The notes below the pieces were generated by a model. That model saw only the letters and a program-made list of their open reading frames with translations, was not told where the DNA came from and searched no databases. From Alphaproteobacteria bacterium (lineage in GTDB: Bacteria; Pseudomonadota; Alphaproteobacteria; UBA8366): a stretch of 64,000 nucleotides of DNA. A program made the position numbers and the translations under genes. Below, piece by piece: positions 28,197 to 36,279 of this stretch. The stretch covers positions 124,001-188,000 of the forward strand of contig JAJFJD010000059.1 of the NCBI GenBank assembly GCA_021774335.1, given 5' to 3'. Position 1 is the stretch's first letter. Each line of letters starts with the position of its first letter.

Positions 28197-29126
28197 ATGA
28201 TCATTTCAGCCAGCTACAAGACTGATATTCCAGCGTTTTATCCTGCATGGTTTCTACGCCGGCTGGCCGCCGGGTATTGCCGGTCCATCAATCCGTGGGG
28301 CGGGCAGGTTTACGAGGTGCCGCTGACCCCCGATACGGTCGGCGGGTTCGTGCTGTGGACCCGGAACATCCGCCCGCTCGCACCCGATCTTGGCCGGGTG
28401 GCCGCGGTGGCCCCCTATGTGGTGCAATTCACCGTCACCGGCTATCCCCGCACACTCGAGGCCAGCACGATCTCCGCGGACCAGGCGGTCGATGATCTGC
28501 GGGACCTGTGCCGCCGGGCCGGCCCCCGGGCCGCGGTCTGGCGCTACGATCCGATCCTGTTCACGAGCGCCACCACGGCCGACTGGCATCGCCGTAACTT
28601 CGCGGCGCTGGCCCGGGCACTGGCCGGAACGGTCGACGAGGTGGTGGTGTCCTTCGCGCATATCTACCGGAAGACCCGCCGCAACCTGGAGGCCGCAGCC
28701 GCGCAATCCGGCCTGACCTGGCGTGACCCGCCGGACGACGAAAAGGCGGCGCTGGCCGCCACGCTGGCCGGGATCGCCGCCGAGCATGGCATGGCGTTTC
28801 GGGTCTGCGCCCAGGCGGCCCTGGTGCCGCCGGGCGGCGCGCTCGCGCGATGCATCGACGCGGACCGGCTGTCGGCAGTCGCCGGCCGGACCATCCGCGC
28901 GCCCGTGAAAGGCAACCGGGACGATTGTCTCTGCCATCGGTCACGCGACATCGGGGCATACGATACCTGCCCTCACGGCTGCGTCTATTGCTATGCGGTG
29001 ACATCGCCGGCCACGGCGAAGCGGCGCTATGCCGCACACGACCCCGAGGGCGATTTCCTATTTGCGCCGGCGGAAGATCCTCAGCGGTCGTCGGCGAGGC
29101 GGATGCCGGAGAACATCCAGCGCTGA
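28197..29126 (+). CDS. DUF1848 protein with radical-SAM-like Cys motif
   Basis: 309 residues from ATG 28197 (AGGA 6 bp upstream). It starts MIISASYKTDIPAFYPAWF, the diagnostic DUF1848 N-terminus. The C-terminal part has CPHGCVYCYA, a C-x3-C-x2-C cluster like that of radical SAM enzymes, preceded by DDCLCHRSRDIGAYDTC with more cysteines, so an iron-sulfur cofactor is likely. The family's function is unknown; some relatives are proposed DNA-repair-type enzymes. Its 3' end overlaps the opposing egtB end by 46 bp, and it is divergent from dnaK. Confidence 0.87.
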   Translation: MIISASYKTDIPAFYPAWFLRRLAAGYCRSINPWGGQVYEVPLTPDTVGGFVLWTRNIRPLAPDLGRVAAVAPYVVQFTVTGYPRTLEASTISADQAVDDLRDLCRRAGPRAAVWRYDPILFTSATTADWHRRNFAALARALAGTVDEVVVSFAHIYRKTRRNLEAAAAQSGLTWRDPPDDEKAALAATLAGIAAEHGMAFRVCAQAALVPPGGALARCIDADRLSAVAGRTIRAPVKGNRDDCLCHRSRDIGAYDTCPHGCVYCYAVTSPATAKRRYAAHDPEGDFLFAPAEDPQRSSARRMPENIQR

Positions 29127-30337
29127 TGCGGATAGAAGAAGTTGCGGTATGTCGCGCGCGCATGACCACCCGGCGTCACGCAGCACCCGCCGCGCAGCAC
29201 CATCTGGTTCGACATGAATTTGCCGTTATATTCGCCGATCGCGCCGTGTGCCGGGCGGAACCCCGGATAGGAATTGTAGGCGCTCTGCGTCCATTCCCAG
29301 ACATCGCCGATCATCTGGCGGGGCCGGCTTTTCTTCTGGGGCGCGGGCGTCGGGTGAAGCCGGCCGGTTTCCAACAAGTTCGCTTCCGTCGTCGCCGTAG
29401 AGTCTGATTTCGCGGCGACCGTCTCCCATTCAGCCTCGGTCGCCAACCGCTTGCCCGCCCAGGCGGCGTAGGCGGCGGCTTCATAGTAGCTGACATGGCT
29501 GACCGGCTTATCCGGATCCAATGGCTGCAGCCCGGCGAGGGTAAATTCGAGCCGCTCGCCGTCCTTCTCGCGCCAATACAAGGGACCGCACCAGTCGTTC
29601 GTGCGTACTGTCTCGATGCCGTCCATAAACCAGTGTTCGGCCCGGTCGTACCCGCGATCCTCGACGAATTCGAGATACTCGCCGTTGGTCACCAGGCGCG
29701 ACGCGATGCGAAAATCATGCAAAAGCACATCGTGGCGTGGCGATTCGTTGTCGAACGCGAAGCCGTCGCCGCGATGCCCGATGCCTCGCACCCCACCTTC
29801 AATCTCGACCCAGTCGAGTGTGTCTGCGGCAATGCCGCCGGCCGGCGCGTCCGACGCATAAGCAGGCGCCAACGGGTTACAGGAAAAGACGTGCTTGATG
29901 TCCATCAGCAGCAATTCTTGATGCTGCTGTTCGTGGTTGACGCCGAGAGTCACCAGCTCGGCGATGCGGTTGGCGGAATTCCGAGGCGGCGCGGTCAGCA
30001 GTCGTTCCATCGCCCGGTCCACATGCCGCCGATAGGCAATCACCTCATCGGCCGACGGCCGGGTCAACAGGCCGCGTGCCGGGCGGGCATGCCGTGGCCC
30101 GGCGGCTTCGTAGTAAGAGTTGAAAAGATAGGCGAATTGCGGATGGAAAGCCGCGTAATCGGCCATGAATTCGCCCAGGACGAAGGTCTCGAAGAACCAG
30201 GTGACATGCGCCAGGTGCCATTTCGTCGGGCTGACGTCCGGCATCGATTGCGCTTGTTGATCCTCGTGCGATAGCGGTGCTGCGAGCGATTCGGTCGTCG
30301 CGCGAACACCGCGGTAGCGGGCCAGCAGTGCTTCCAT
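29081..30337 (-). CDS. egtB: Ergothioneine biosynthesis sulfoxide synthase EgtB
   Basis: Iron enzyme joining hercynine to a thiol substrate in ergothioneine synthesis. 418 residues: a DinB-like N-terminal bundle with KWHLAHVTWFFE (His44) and NHEQQHQE (His135, His139), which provide the iron ligands, then an FGE/sulfatase-modifying domain with FDNESPRHDVLLHDF, VTNGEYLEFVEDRGY, GDVWEWTQSAY and the C-terminal RGGCCVTPGGHARATYRNFF. No egtD methyltransferase is visible next to it. The end overlaps the DUF1848 gene tail-to-tail. The 200 bp upstream holds no recognisable gene. Confidence 0.94.
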   Translation of the reverse strand: MEALLARYRGVRATTESLAAPLSHEDQQAQSMPDVSPTKWHLAHVTWFFETFVLGEFMADYAAFHPQFAYLFNSYYEAAGPRHARPARGLLTRPSADEVIAYRRHVDRAMERLLTAPPRNSANRIAELVTLGVNHEQQHQELLLMDIKHVFSCNPLAPAYASDAPAGGIAADTLDWVEIEGGVRGIGHRGDGFAFDNESPRHDVLLHDFRIASRLVTNGEYLEFVEDRGYDRAEHWFMDGIETVRTNDWCGPLYWREKDGERLEFTLAGLQPLDPDKPVSHVSYYEAAAYAAWAGKRLATEAEWETVAAKSDSTATTEANLLETGRLHPTPAPQKKSRPRQMIGDVWEWTQSAYNSYPGFRPAHGAIGEYNGKFMSNQMVLRGGCCVTPGGHARATYRNFFYPHQRWMFSGIRLADDR

Positions 30338-30537
30338 CTCTCCGGAGTCTGCGGTGAGGTCTTGTCCGTCGGTGTCGATGACGCTCCCCTTGACGTCTTG
30401 TCGTATCTACGACCAACGCGCGGCGGCGTCGCGAAGTTCCGGACCCTATCCGGTTACCCGAAATTTTTCAACGCGGACTATGCGCGGCTCCTGCCATCGG
30501 ATGTCAGGACACGGCGCGCGCTAGTTCCACACCGGTC

Positions 30538-31173
30538 CTAAGCCGTCGTATCGACGTGCCCCGTGTCGTCGGGTGGCGAATTTTGCTGGCCCTTCGATAC
30601 GGCAACCATGGCAGGCCGCAGAAGCCGGTCATGCATGACGTATCCCGGCTGCAGAAGCTGCACGATCGTGCCCGCCGGTTCAGGGGAATCCGGCACCTCG
30701 AACATTGCCTGGTGGTAGGTATGATCGAATTTCTCGCCCAGCGGCTCGATCTTCGTGATGCCTTGCCGCTCGAACGCGGTGAGCAGGTCTTTCTCGACCA
30801 TCTCGACACCGACGACCAGCGTCTTGAGATTCTCGTCGCGCTCGCGCAGTTCCTCCGGCACGCTTTCCAGCGCCCGGCCGAGATTATCCGACACGTTCAG
30901 CAGGTCCTTGGCGAAACCGCTGGAGGCATATTTCCGGGCATCGGCGAGTTCGCGTTCCGACCGGCGCCGCGTATTCTCGGCATCCGCCAGGGCCCGCAGG
31001 CTGCGGTCGCGGAGATCGGAGATCTCCGCTTCAAGCTGTTCAATGCGCGCTTCCGCGGCGGCCAACGGATCGTCCGACAAGTCTTCGGCGGGCGCATCGG
31101 GCGCGGCGGCGGCCGCGTCATCGATCTCGGCCTCGGGGTCGCCGGCTTCAGCCGGCTTCTTGTCTTCGGTCAT
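30538..31173 (-). CDS. grpE: Nucleotide exchange factor GrpE
   Basis: Releases ADP from DnaK and acts as a thermosensor. 211 residues: an acidic disordered N-terminus, a long helix (about 40-95; AEARIEQLEAEISDLRDRSL), then ALADAENTRRRSERELADAR and the C-terminal beta domain with GEKFDHTYHQAMFEVPDSPE and VVQ-like VQLLQPGYVMHDRLLRPAMV. It lies 28 bp downstream of hrcA, so the two form a heat-shock operon separate from dnaKJ. Confidence 0.97.
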   Translation of the reverse strand: MTEDKKPAEAGDPEAEIDDAAAAAPDAPAEDLSDDPLAAAEARIEQLEAEISDLRDRSLRALADAENTRRRSERELADARKYASSGFAKDLLNVSDNLGRALESVPEELRERDENLKTLVVGVEMVEKDLLTAFERQGITKIEPLGEKFDHTYHQAMFEVPDSPEPAGTIVQLLQPGYVMHDRLLRPAMVAVSKGQQNSPPDDTGHVDTTA

Positions 31174-31201
31174 TGAAATTCTTCCGTTCTCAATAGAGGT
31201 G

Positions 31202-32245
31202 TCACTTGCCGATCAGATCGCCCACGATCTTGGCCGTGTAATCGACCATGGGGATGATCCGCGCGTAATTCATTCGGGTCGGTCCGATCACGCCGATGGC
31301 GCCGATGATCCGCTCTTCGGTCTGCGCGAACGGCGCGATTATCATCGAACAGCCGGCATTGGAGAAGAGTTCATTTTCCGAGCCGATGAAAATCTGCACG
31401 CCTTCGGCAATATCCGTCGCGTCGATCAGTTGGAGCAAGGTCTCCTTTGTTTCCAGCGCCTCGAACAGACCCCGGATACGATCTAGATCGGTAACCGCGG
31501 TCACATCTTCAAGGAGGTGCGCCTGACCGCGCACGATTAAAACCCCGCTATCCGCTTCGCCGCTGTTCGCCCAAGTCGCCAGCCCGGCCTCGACCACCTT
31601 GGTCGTCAGGCCGTCCAGCTCGGTCCGGTGGGCGGAGATTTCGCTTTCGACCTCGTCGCGGCATTCCAGCAACGAGCGCCCGACCATGCGCGTCGTCAGG
31701 AAATTGCTCGCCTCAACCAGGCTGGAGGCAGGCAGGCCGAGCGGGATATCGACGACCCGGTTCTCAACCGTGCCGCCCTCGCCGACCATCACGACCAGCG
31801 CCCGGCCCGGCCCGAGGTTGACGAATTCGATGTGGCGCAGCTTCTCCTGCGACTTCGGCGCCATCACCAGGGCCGCGCATTGCGACAGGCCGCTCAACAG
31901 GCCCGACGCTTCCTGCAGCACCTGCTGCGAGTTGATGCCCGCCGCCTTGCATTGTGATTCGATGCTGGCGCGTTCTTCCTGCGTCAGATTGCCAAGCTCC
32001 AGGATGCCGTCGACGAACAGCCGCAACCCGGCGTCCGTCGGCAACCGGCCAGCCGACGTATGCGGCGCGTAGAGCAGGCCGAACTCTTCGAGGTCGGCCA
32101 TGACATTACGGATCGTCGCTGGCGACAGCTGAAGGTCGGACCGCCGCGACAATGTGCGCGAGCCGACCGGTTCACCCGTCTCCATGTAAGCTTCGACAAC
32201 GTGACGCAGAATATCCCGCGACCGTTCGTTGAGCTCTTTTGTCAT
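31202..32245 (-). CDS. hrcA: Heat-inducible transcription repressor HrcA
   Basis: Represses chaperonin genes through CIRCE elements and is activated by GroEL. 347 residues: N-terminal winged helix (residues 5-70; EPVGSRTLSRRSDLQLSPAT, then ATIRNVMADLEEFGLL), and a C-terminal GAF-like dimerisation domain ending GVIGPTRMNYARIIPMVDYT. No CIRCE (TTAGCACTC-N9-GAGTGCTAA) was seen in this window, so its target, most likely groESL, is elsewhere. Upstream of and cotranscribed with grpE; divergent from rph. Confidence 0.97.
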   Translation of the reverse strand: MTKELNERSRDILRHVVEAYMETGEPVGSRTLSRRSDLQLSPATIRNVMADLEEFGLLYAPHTSAGRLPTDAGLRLFVDGILELGNLTQEERASIESQCKAAGINSQQVLQEASGLLSGLSQCAALVMAPKSQEKLRHIEFVNLGPGRALVVMVGEGGTVENRVVDIPLGLPASSLVEASNFLTTRMVGRSLLECRDEVESEISAHRTELDGLTTKVVEAGLATWANSGEADSGVLIVRGQAHLLEDVTAVTDLDRIRGLFEALETKETLLQLIDATDIAEGVQIFIGSENELFSNAGCSMIIAPFAQTEERIIGAIGVIGPTRMNYARIIPMVDYTAKIVGDLIGK

Positions 32246-32255
32246 GCTATTCGGA

Positions 32256-32283
32256 ATGTAGTTAGCGCCCCCCGGACCGTCAA
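32256..32283 (-). promoter_or_regulatory. Putative housekeeping promoter for hrcA-grpE
   Basis: On the minus strand, TTGACG (32283-32278), 16 bp, CTACAT (32261-32256), ending 10 bp before the hrcA ATG. The -35 is close to consensus and the -10 is moderate. A transcript start here would leave almost no leader. Confidence 0.35.
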
Positions 32284-32389
32284 TGGACGCAGACGCACCG
32301 CCTTATGGGAAAATGCCCGGAAGGCCGCTGGACGCGGTCCTCCCGAGCGGGTAGCTTGCGGCCGACCATCCAACAAAAGCGAGACTGCC

Positions 32390-33100
32390 ATGCGCCCTTC
32401 CGGCCGAGCGAATGACCAATTGCGCGCCGTCACACTGGAAACCGACGTGTCGAAATACGCCGAGGGCTCCTGCCTTGCGAAGTTCGGCGACACGCATGTC
32501 CTATGCACCGCCAGCGTCGAGGATTCGGTGCCGCCGTTCCTGCGCAACAGCGGTGAGGGGTGGGTGACCGCCGAATACGGCATGCTGCCGCGCGCCACCC
32601 ACACCCGGAACGACCGTGGGCGCACCATGCGCTCGGGCCGCACCCAGGAAATCCAGCGGCTGATCGGGCGCAGCCTGCGCGCGGTGACCGATATGAAAGG
32701 CTTCGGCGAGCGGCAAATCCGCGTCGACTGCGACGTCATGCAGGCCGACGGCGGCACTCGGACCGCGGCGATCACCGGCGGATTCGTGGCGCTGCATCTG
32801 GCATTTCAGCATTTGCACAAGATCGGCGCGGTCAAGACGATCCCGATTTCGGGGCAGGTCGCGGCAATTTCCTGCGGCTTGTGGAGCGACACGGCGGTGC
32901 TCGACCTGGATTATGCCGAGGATTCGACCGCACAGGCAGACGCCAATTTCGTGCTGACCGAGACCGGCGCCATCGTCGAGGTGCAGGGCACCGCGGAAGG
33001 CGAACCGTTCTCGCGCGACGCCTTCGGCGAGCTGCTCGACCTGGCCGGGAAAGGCATCGCCGGATTATGCGACGCGCAGCGCACGGCGCTGGGTCTCTAG
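32390..33100 (+). CDS. rph: Ribonuclease PH
   Basis: 3'-to-5' phosphorolytic exoribonuclease that trims tRNA 3' ends. 236 residues from ATG 32390; the longer frame from 32060 runs over hrcA. Diagnostic segments are RPSGRANDQLRAVTLE, EYGMLPRATHTRNDRGRTMR, SGRTQEIQRLIGRSLRAVTD and the phosphate site region DVMQADGGTRTAAITGGFVA. The gene is divergent from hrcA and 3 bp before rdgB, an arrangement conserved in alphaproteobacteria. Confidence 0.97.
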   Translation: MRPSGRANDQLRAVTLETDVSKYAEGSCLAKFGDTHVLCTASVEDSVPPFLRNSGEGWVTAEYGMLPRATHTRNDRGRTMRSGRTQEIQRLIGRSLRAVTDMKGFGERQIRVDCDVMQADGGTRTAAITGGFVALHLAFQHLHKIGAVKTIPISGQVAAISCGLWSDTAVLDLDYAEDSTAQADANFVLTETGAIVEVQGTAEGEPFSRDAFGELLDLAGKGIAGLCDAQRTALGL

Positions 33101-33103
33101 GCC

Positions 33104-33733
33104 ATGCCCCGGAAACTCGCCGGCGAAAAACTGGTTATCGCCAGCCACAATCCGGGCAAGGTGACGGAAATCGGCGCCCTGGTCGCCCCCTACGGCATCG
33201 ATGTGGTGTCGGCCAGCGATCTCGGCCTGCCGGAACCCGAAGAAACCGGCACGACCTTTGAGGCCAACGCCCTGCTGAAGGCCCATGCATCGGCATCGTC
33301 GGCGAATCTGCCGGCGCTAGCCGACGACTCCGGCCTCGTCGTGCCAGCGTTGAACGGCGACCCGGGCATCTACTCCGCGCGCTGGGCCGGGCCGGGCAAA
33401 GACTTCGCGATGGCCATGGAAAAAGTTCACACCGCGCTTGAAGGCAAGGCCGACCGGCGTGCGCATTTCCATTGCACGCTGGCGATCGCCTGGCCGGACG
33501 GCCATGCCGACTGTTTCGAGGGTACGGCAGGCGGCACGCTCGTCTGGCCGCCGCGCGGCGGCCGGGGGTTCGGCTACGATCCGATGTTCCAGCCGGATGG
33601 TCACGACATTACATTCGGGGAAATGGATCCCGACGCAAAACACGCCATCAGCCATCGGGCGGAAGCGTTCCAGCGCTTCGTCTCGGGATGTCTTGGGGCG
33701 GAATGCCTTGGCGCGGGATGTCTGGGAAGCTGA
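33104..33733 (+). CDS. rdgB: Non-canonical purine NTP pyrophosphatase (RdgB/HAM1)
   Basis: Hydrolyses ITP, dITP and XTP to keep damaged purines out of nucleic acids. 209 residues with IASHNPGKVTEIGALV (substrate loop), ALADDSGLVVPALNGDPGIY (catalytic Asp pair), GRGFGYDPMF and the closing KHAISHRAEAFQRF. After the conserved domain the C-terminus is a repeat-derived tail (CLGAECLGAGCLGS) encoded by three 15-bp units that also contain the hemW start region. It overlaps hemW by 16 bp. Confidence 0.96.
   Translation: MPRKLAGEKLVIASHNPGKVTEIGALVAPYGIDVVSASDLGLPEPEETGTTFEANALLKAHASASSANLPALADDSGLVVPALNGDPGIYSARWAGPGKDFAMAMEKVHTALEGKADRRAHFHCTLAIAWPDGHADCFEGTAGGTLVWPPRGGRGFGYDPMFQPDGHDITFGEMDPDAKHAISHRAEAFQRFVSGCLGAECLGAGCLGS
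33685..33729 (+). repeat. Three 15-bp tandem repeats at the rdgB-hemW junction
   Basis: Units at 33685, 33700 and 33715 follow the pattern GGGATGTCTTGGGGC with a few changes. In the rdgB frame they encode CLGAE-type repeats; in the hemW frame each unit supplies an ATG (33688, 33703, 33718). Confidence 0.75.
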
Positions 33734-34890
33734 CCCCGCCGGGCGGTCCGCTCGCCCTGTATGTGCACTGGCCGTTCTGCCTGTCCAAATGTCCTTATTG
33801 CGATTTCAACAGTCACGTCCGCGAGCAGATCGACCAGGACCGCTGGCGGCGTGCCCTGCTGCGCGACCTTGACGCGACGGCCGACGAAACGCCGGGCCGG
33901 ACCATCACCAGCATCTTCTTCGGCGGCGGGACGCCGTCGCTGATGGACCCGGCCACCGTCGCCGCGCTGATCGAGCGCGCCGCCCAGCGCTGGACCCTCG
34001 ACCCGGATGTGGAGATTACGCTTGAGGCCAACCCGACCTCGGTCGAGGCCGGCCGCCTGGCCGACTACCGCGCCGCCGGAGCGAACCGCATCTCGCTCGG
34101 CGTCCAGGCGCTCGACGACGCAGCGTTGCGGTTTCTCGGCCGGGAGCACAGCGCCGCCGACGCGATGGCCGCGGTCGATCTGGCGCGCCGGCTGTTCGAC
34201 CGGTTCTCCTTCGATCTGATCTATGGCCGCCCGGGGCAGACGCTCCCCGACTGGCGCAACGAATTGGAGCGGGCGCTGGTCCGCGCGGGCGACCATCTGT
34301 CGCTCTATCAACTGACCATCGAGCCCGGAACTGCTTTCTATCGGCGGGCGGGCCTTGGCGAGACGCTGACATCGGACGACGACGGCGCGGCCGCGCTCTA
34401 CGAATTGACCCAGAGCATGCTGTCGGACGCCGGCCTGCCCGCCTATGAGATTTCCAACCATGCCCGGCCTGGATCGGAGTGCCGGCATAACCTGACCTAC
34501 TGGCGTTATCAGGATTATGCCGGCGTCGGACCCGGCGCGCATGGACGGTTGACCCTGGACGGCCGGAAATGGACGACGCAACGGTTGCGCTCGCCGGAGT
34601 CGTGGCTCGACGGGATTGAGGACGGCAGCGGCGGCGAGGAAGCGCGGACCGCGTTGGAAGCCGAGGACCGGCTGGCCGAAATGGTCATGATGGGGCTGCG
34701 GTTGGCCGAGGGCATTCCGATTGCACAGCTGGAGAAAGATACCGAAAAGCCGATCGACGCTTGGATCGATCCAGCGCGGCGGCAACCGTTGATCGAGGGC
34801 GGCTTCCTCGACCCGGACCCGGACCGGCTGCGCGTGACCGCCGACGGACGGCAGCGTCTCGATGCGGTCATCAGCCGGCTGCTGGCGTAA
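33718..34890 (+). CDS. hemW: HemW-type radical SAM protein (heme chaperone, formerly HemN-like)
   Basis: 390 residues from ATG 33718. The radical SAM motif is CLSKCPYCDFNSH, the C-x3-C-x2-C form followed by Phe rather than the extra Cys of true HemN, which favours HemW. Further motifs are SIFFGGGTPSLMDP, EANPTSVE, RISLGVQALDDAALRFLGRE and the C-terminal HemN_C winged-helix-like domain. HemW binds heme and transfers it to target proteins. Two alternative in-frame starts (33688, 33703) come from the tandem repeat. This follows the rph-rdgB-hemW gene order usual for the class. Confidence 0.93.
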   Translation: MSGKLTPPGGPLALYVHWPFCLSKCPYCDFNSHVREQIDQDRWRRALLRDLDATADETPGRTITSIFFGGGTPSLMDPATVAALIERAAQRWTLDPDVEITLEANPTSVEAGRLADYRAAGANRISLGVQALDDAALRFLGREHSAADAMAAVDLARRLFDRFSFDLIYGRPGQTLPDWRNELERALVRAGDHLSLYQLTIEPGTAFYRRAGLGETLTSDDDGAAALYELTQSMLSDAGLPAYEISNHARPGSECRHNLTYWRYQDYAGVGPGAHGRLTLDGRKWTTQRLRSPESWLDGIEDGSGGEEARTALEAEDRLAEMVMMGLRLAEGIPIAQLEKDTEKPIDAWIDPARRQPLIEGGFLDPDPDRLRVTADGRQRLDAVISRLLA

Positions 34891-34905
34891 TACCGCCGCC
34901 GGCCG

Positions 34906-36279
34906 TCAGTTGGTGAATTGCTGGAACGACTCCTGCGGTGCTGCGATCATCACAACGCCCTCGCGGCGGACTTCCAAAATCGCGAGCGCTCGCTCCGCCA
35001 CGCCGGTCGGGTTGAGGCGGAACAATCCGTCGACCCCGAGGAAACCATTGGGATTGGTCAGAGCTTCGAAGGAGAAATCGGGCCCGCCTTCGCCTTGCGC
35101 CAACACTGCGGCGAGAGCCGTCGCGTCATAGGCCAAGGATGAAAGCCGGGCCGGCGCACGCCCGAAGGCCGACTTGAACCGTGCGGAGAAGCCTGCCCAT
35201 TCGGCCGGGGCCGGGGCGGCGAACCAGGCGCCGATCAGCGACGGTTCTGATTCGGGTTTCGGTATTTCATCCCAATTGCGCAGGCCGAGCATGCGCACCG
35301 CCGGCGGATCCACGTCGTAATAGGACAGCAGCGATGCGAGCGCGCGCAACCGCTGACCCGTTTCCGGGATCAGCACGGCGTCGAAATCCACGTCGCCGAT
35401 GGTGTCGCGTTTCTCCAACCGCTTGAGGGCACGGCGCGAGACTTCCCCAGGCTGGCGTTTCAACTGCGCCCGCTGCTGCATCAACGCCTTGCGGCGCTGA
35501 TCGTAATCAGCGAGCAGTTTGACGTCCTTGCTAAAGTCGGCGGCGCCCGGATCATAGGATTGCGTCCGCACGAGGGCGCCACCGCGCTGCCGCGCCGCGT
35601 CCTGCGTCGCCTGCACCACAGTCTGGCCGAATTCATCCTGGGGGGCGAGTACGGCAAAGCGCGCGAGCCCGCGGCTGCCCGCAAAATCGACGATGGCCTT
35701 GACCTGTTGCTCGGGTACGAAGCCCATGATGAAGACGCCCTCGCCCGCGACCCGCTGCGAATTGGAAAAAGCGACGACCTGCACCGACCCCATCCGCGCG
35801 ACCGGGGCTACCGCCTCGACGGAACTGGCCAGCAACGGCCCCAGGATCAGCCGGACACCTTCGGTCACCGCTTTCTCCGCCGCGGCGCTGGCGCCGGCCG
35901 GCGTGCCCTGCGTATCGAACGGCATCAGCGTGAACTTGTCGCCGGCGATTTCGAACATCGCCAGCTCGGCGGCGTTTTGCATCGCCTTGCCGAGGCCCGC
36001 GCGTGGGCCCGACAGCGGCAGCAGAATCCCCACCCGGATCGTACCGTCATTCGGATAGGCCTGCCGCGCACCTTCGCTGGGCAGTTGCCCGTCCTGCAGT
36101 GACGGCAATGGAGGCACCGGCGGCAAATTGGGATCGCGCGGCCCCTGGCCGTACGTGTCGCCACCGTCTACAGTTGCTCCTGAGCACGACGCCAGTAACA
36201 GCAGCCCCAGCGCCGCGCAAAGCAATCTCAGAGCAGCGTGACATGGCCAAGAGCCGGAATTTCTCCCGATCCAGCGCAT
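34906..36279 (-). CDS. Penicillin-binding protein activator, LpoA-like lipoprotein
   Basis: 457 residues from ATG 36279 (GGGGGTG upstream; ATG 36309 is an alternative). The hydrophobic N-terminus ends LLLLASCSG, a lipobox. After a Pro-rich linker comes a periplasmic-binding-protein-type domain: GTIRVGILLPLSGPRAGLGK, AMFEIAGDKFTLMPFDTQGT and ILGPLLASSVEAVAPVAR. This is the C-terminal LpoA (YraM) module of E. coli without the N-terminal TPR part. LpoA activates PBP1a at the outer membrane; here that role is inferred from the domain and from adjacent rsmI and yraN, the same company as in E. coli. Its first 37 bp overlap rsmI head-to-head. Confidence 0.87.
   Translation of the reverse strand: MRWIGRNSGSWPCHAALRLLCAALGLLLLASCSGATVDGGDTYGQGPRDPNLPPVPPLPSLQDGQLPSEGARQAYPNDGTIRVGILLPLSGPRAGLGKAMQNAAELAMFEIAGDKFTLMPFDTQGTPAGASAAAEKAVTEGVRLILGPLLASSVEAVAPVARMGSVQVVAFSNSQRVAGEGVFIMGFVPEQQVKAIVDFAGSRGLARFAVLAPQDEFGQTVVQATQDAARQRGGALVRTQSYDPGAADFSKDVKLLADYDQRRKALMQQRAQLKRQPGEVSRRALKRLEKRDTIGDVDFDAVLIPETGQRLRALASLLSYYDVDPPAVRMLGLRNWDEIPKPESEPSLIGAWFAAPAPAEWAGFSARFKSAFGRAPARLSSLAYDATALAAVLAQGEGGPDFSFEALTNPNGFLGVDGLFRLNPTGVAERALAILEVRREGVVMIAAPQESFQQFTN

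Noticed and set aside
30338..30537. Open plus-strand stretch upstream of egtB that reads like protein (KFRTLSGYPKFFNADYARLL)
   Set aside because: No start codon with a ribosome binding site, it stops after about 50 codons, and no family was recognised; chance coding in GC-rich DNA is likelier.
33685..33729. CRISPR-like repeat array
   Set aside because: Units are contiguous without spacers and lie in coding sequence; the same holds for 58199-58243.
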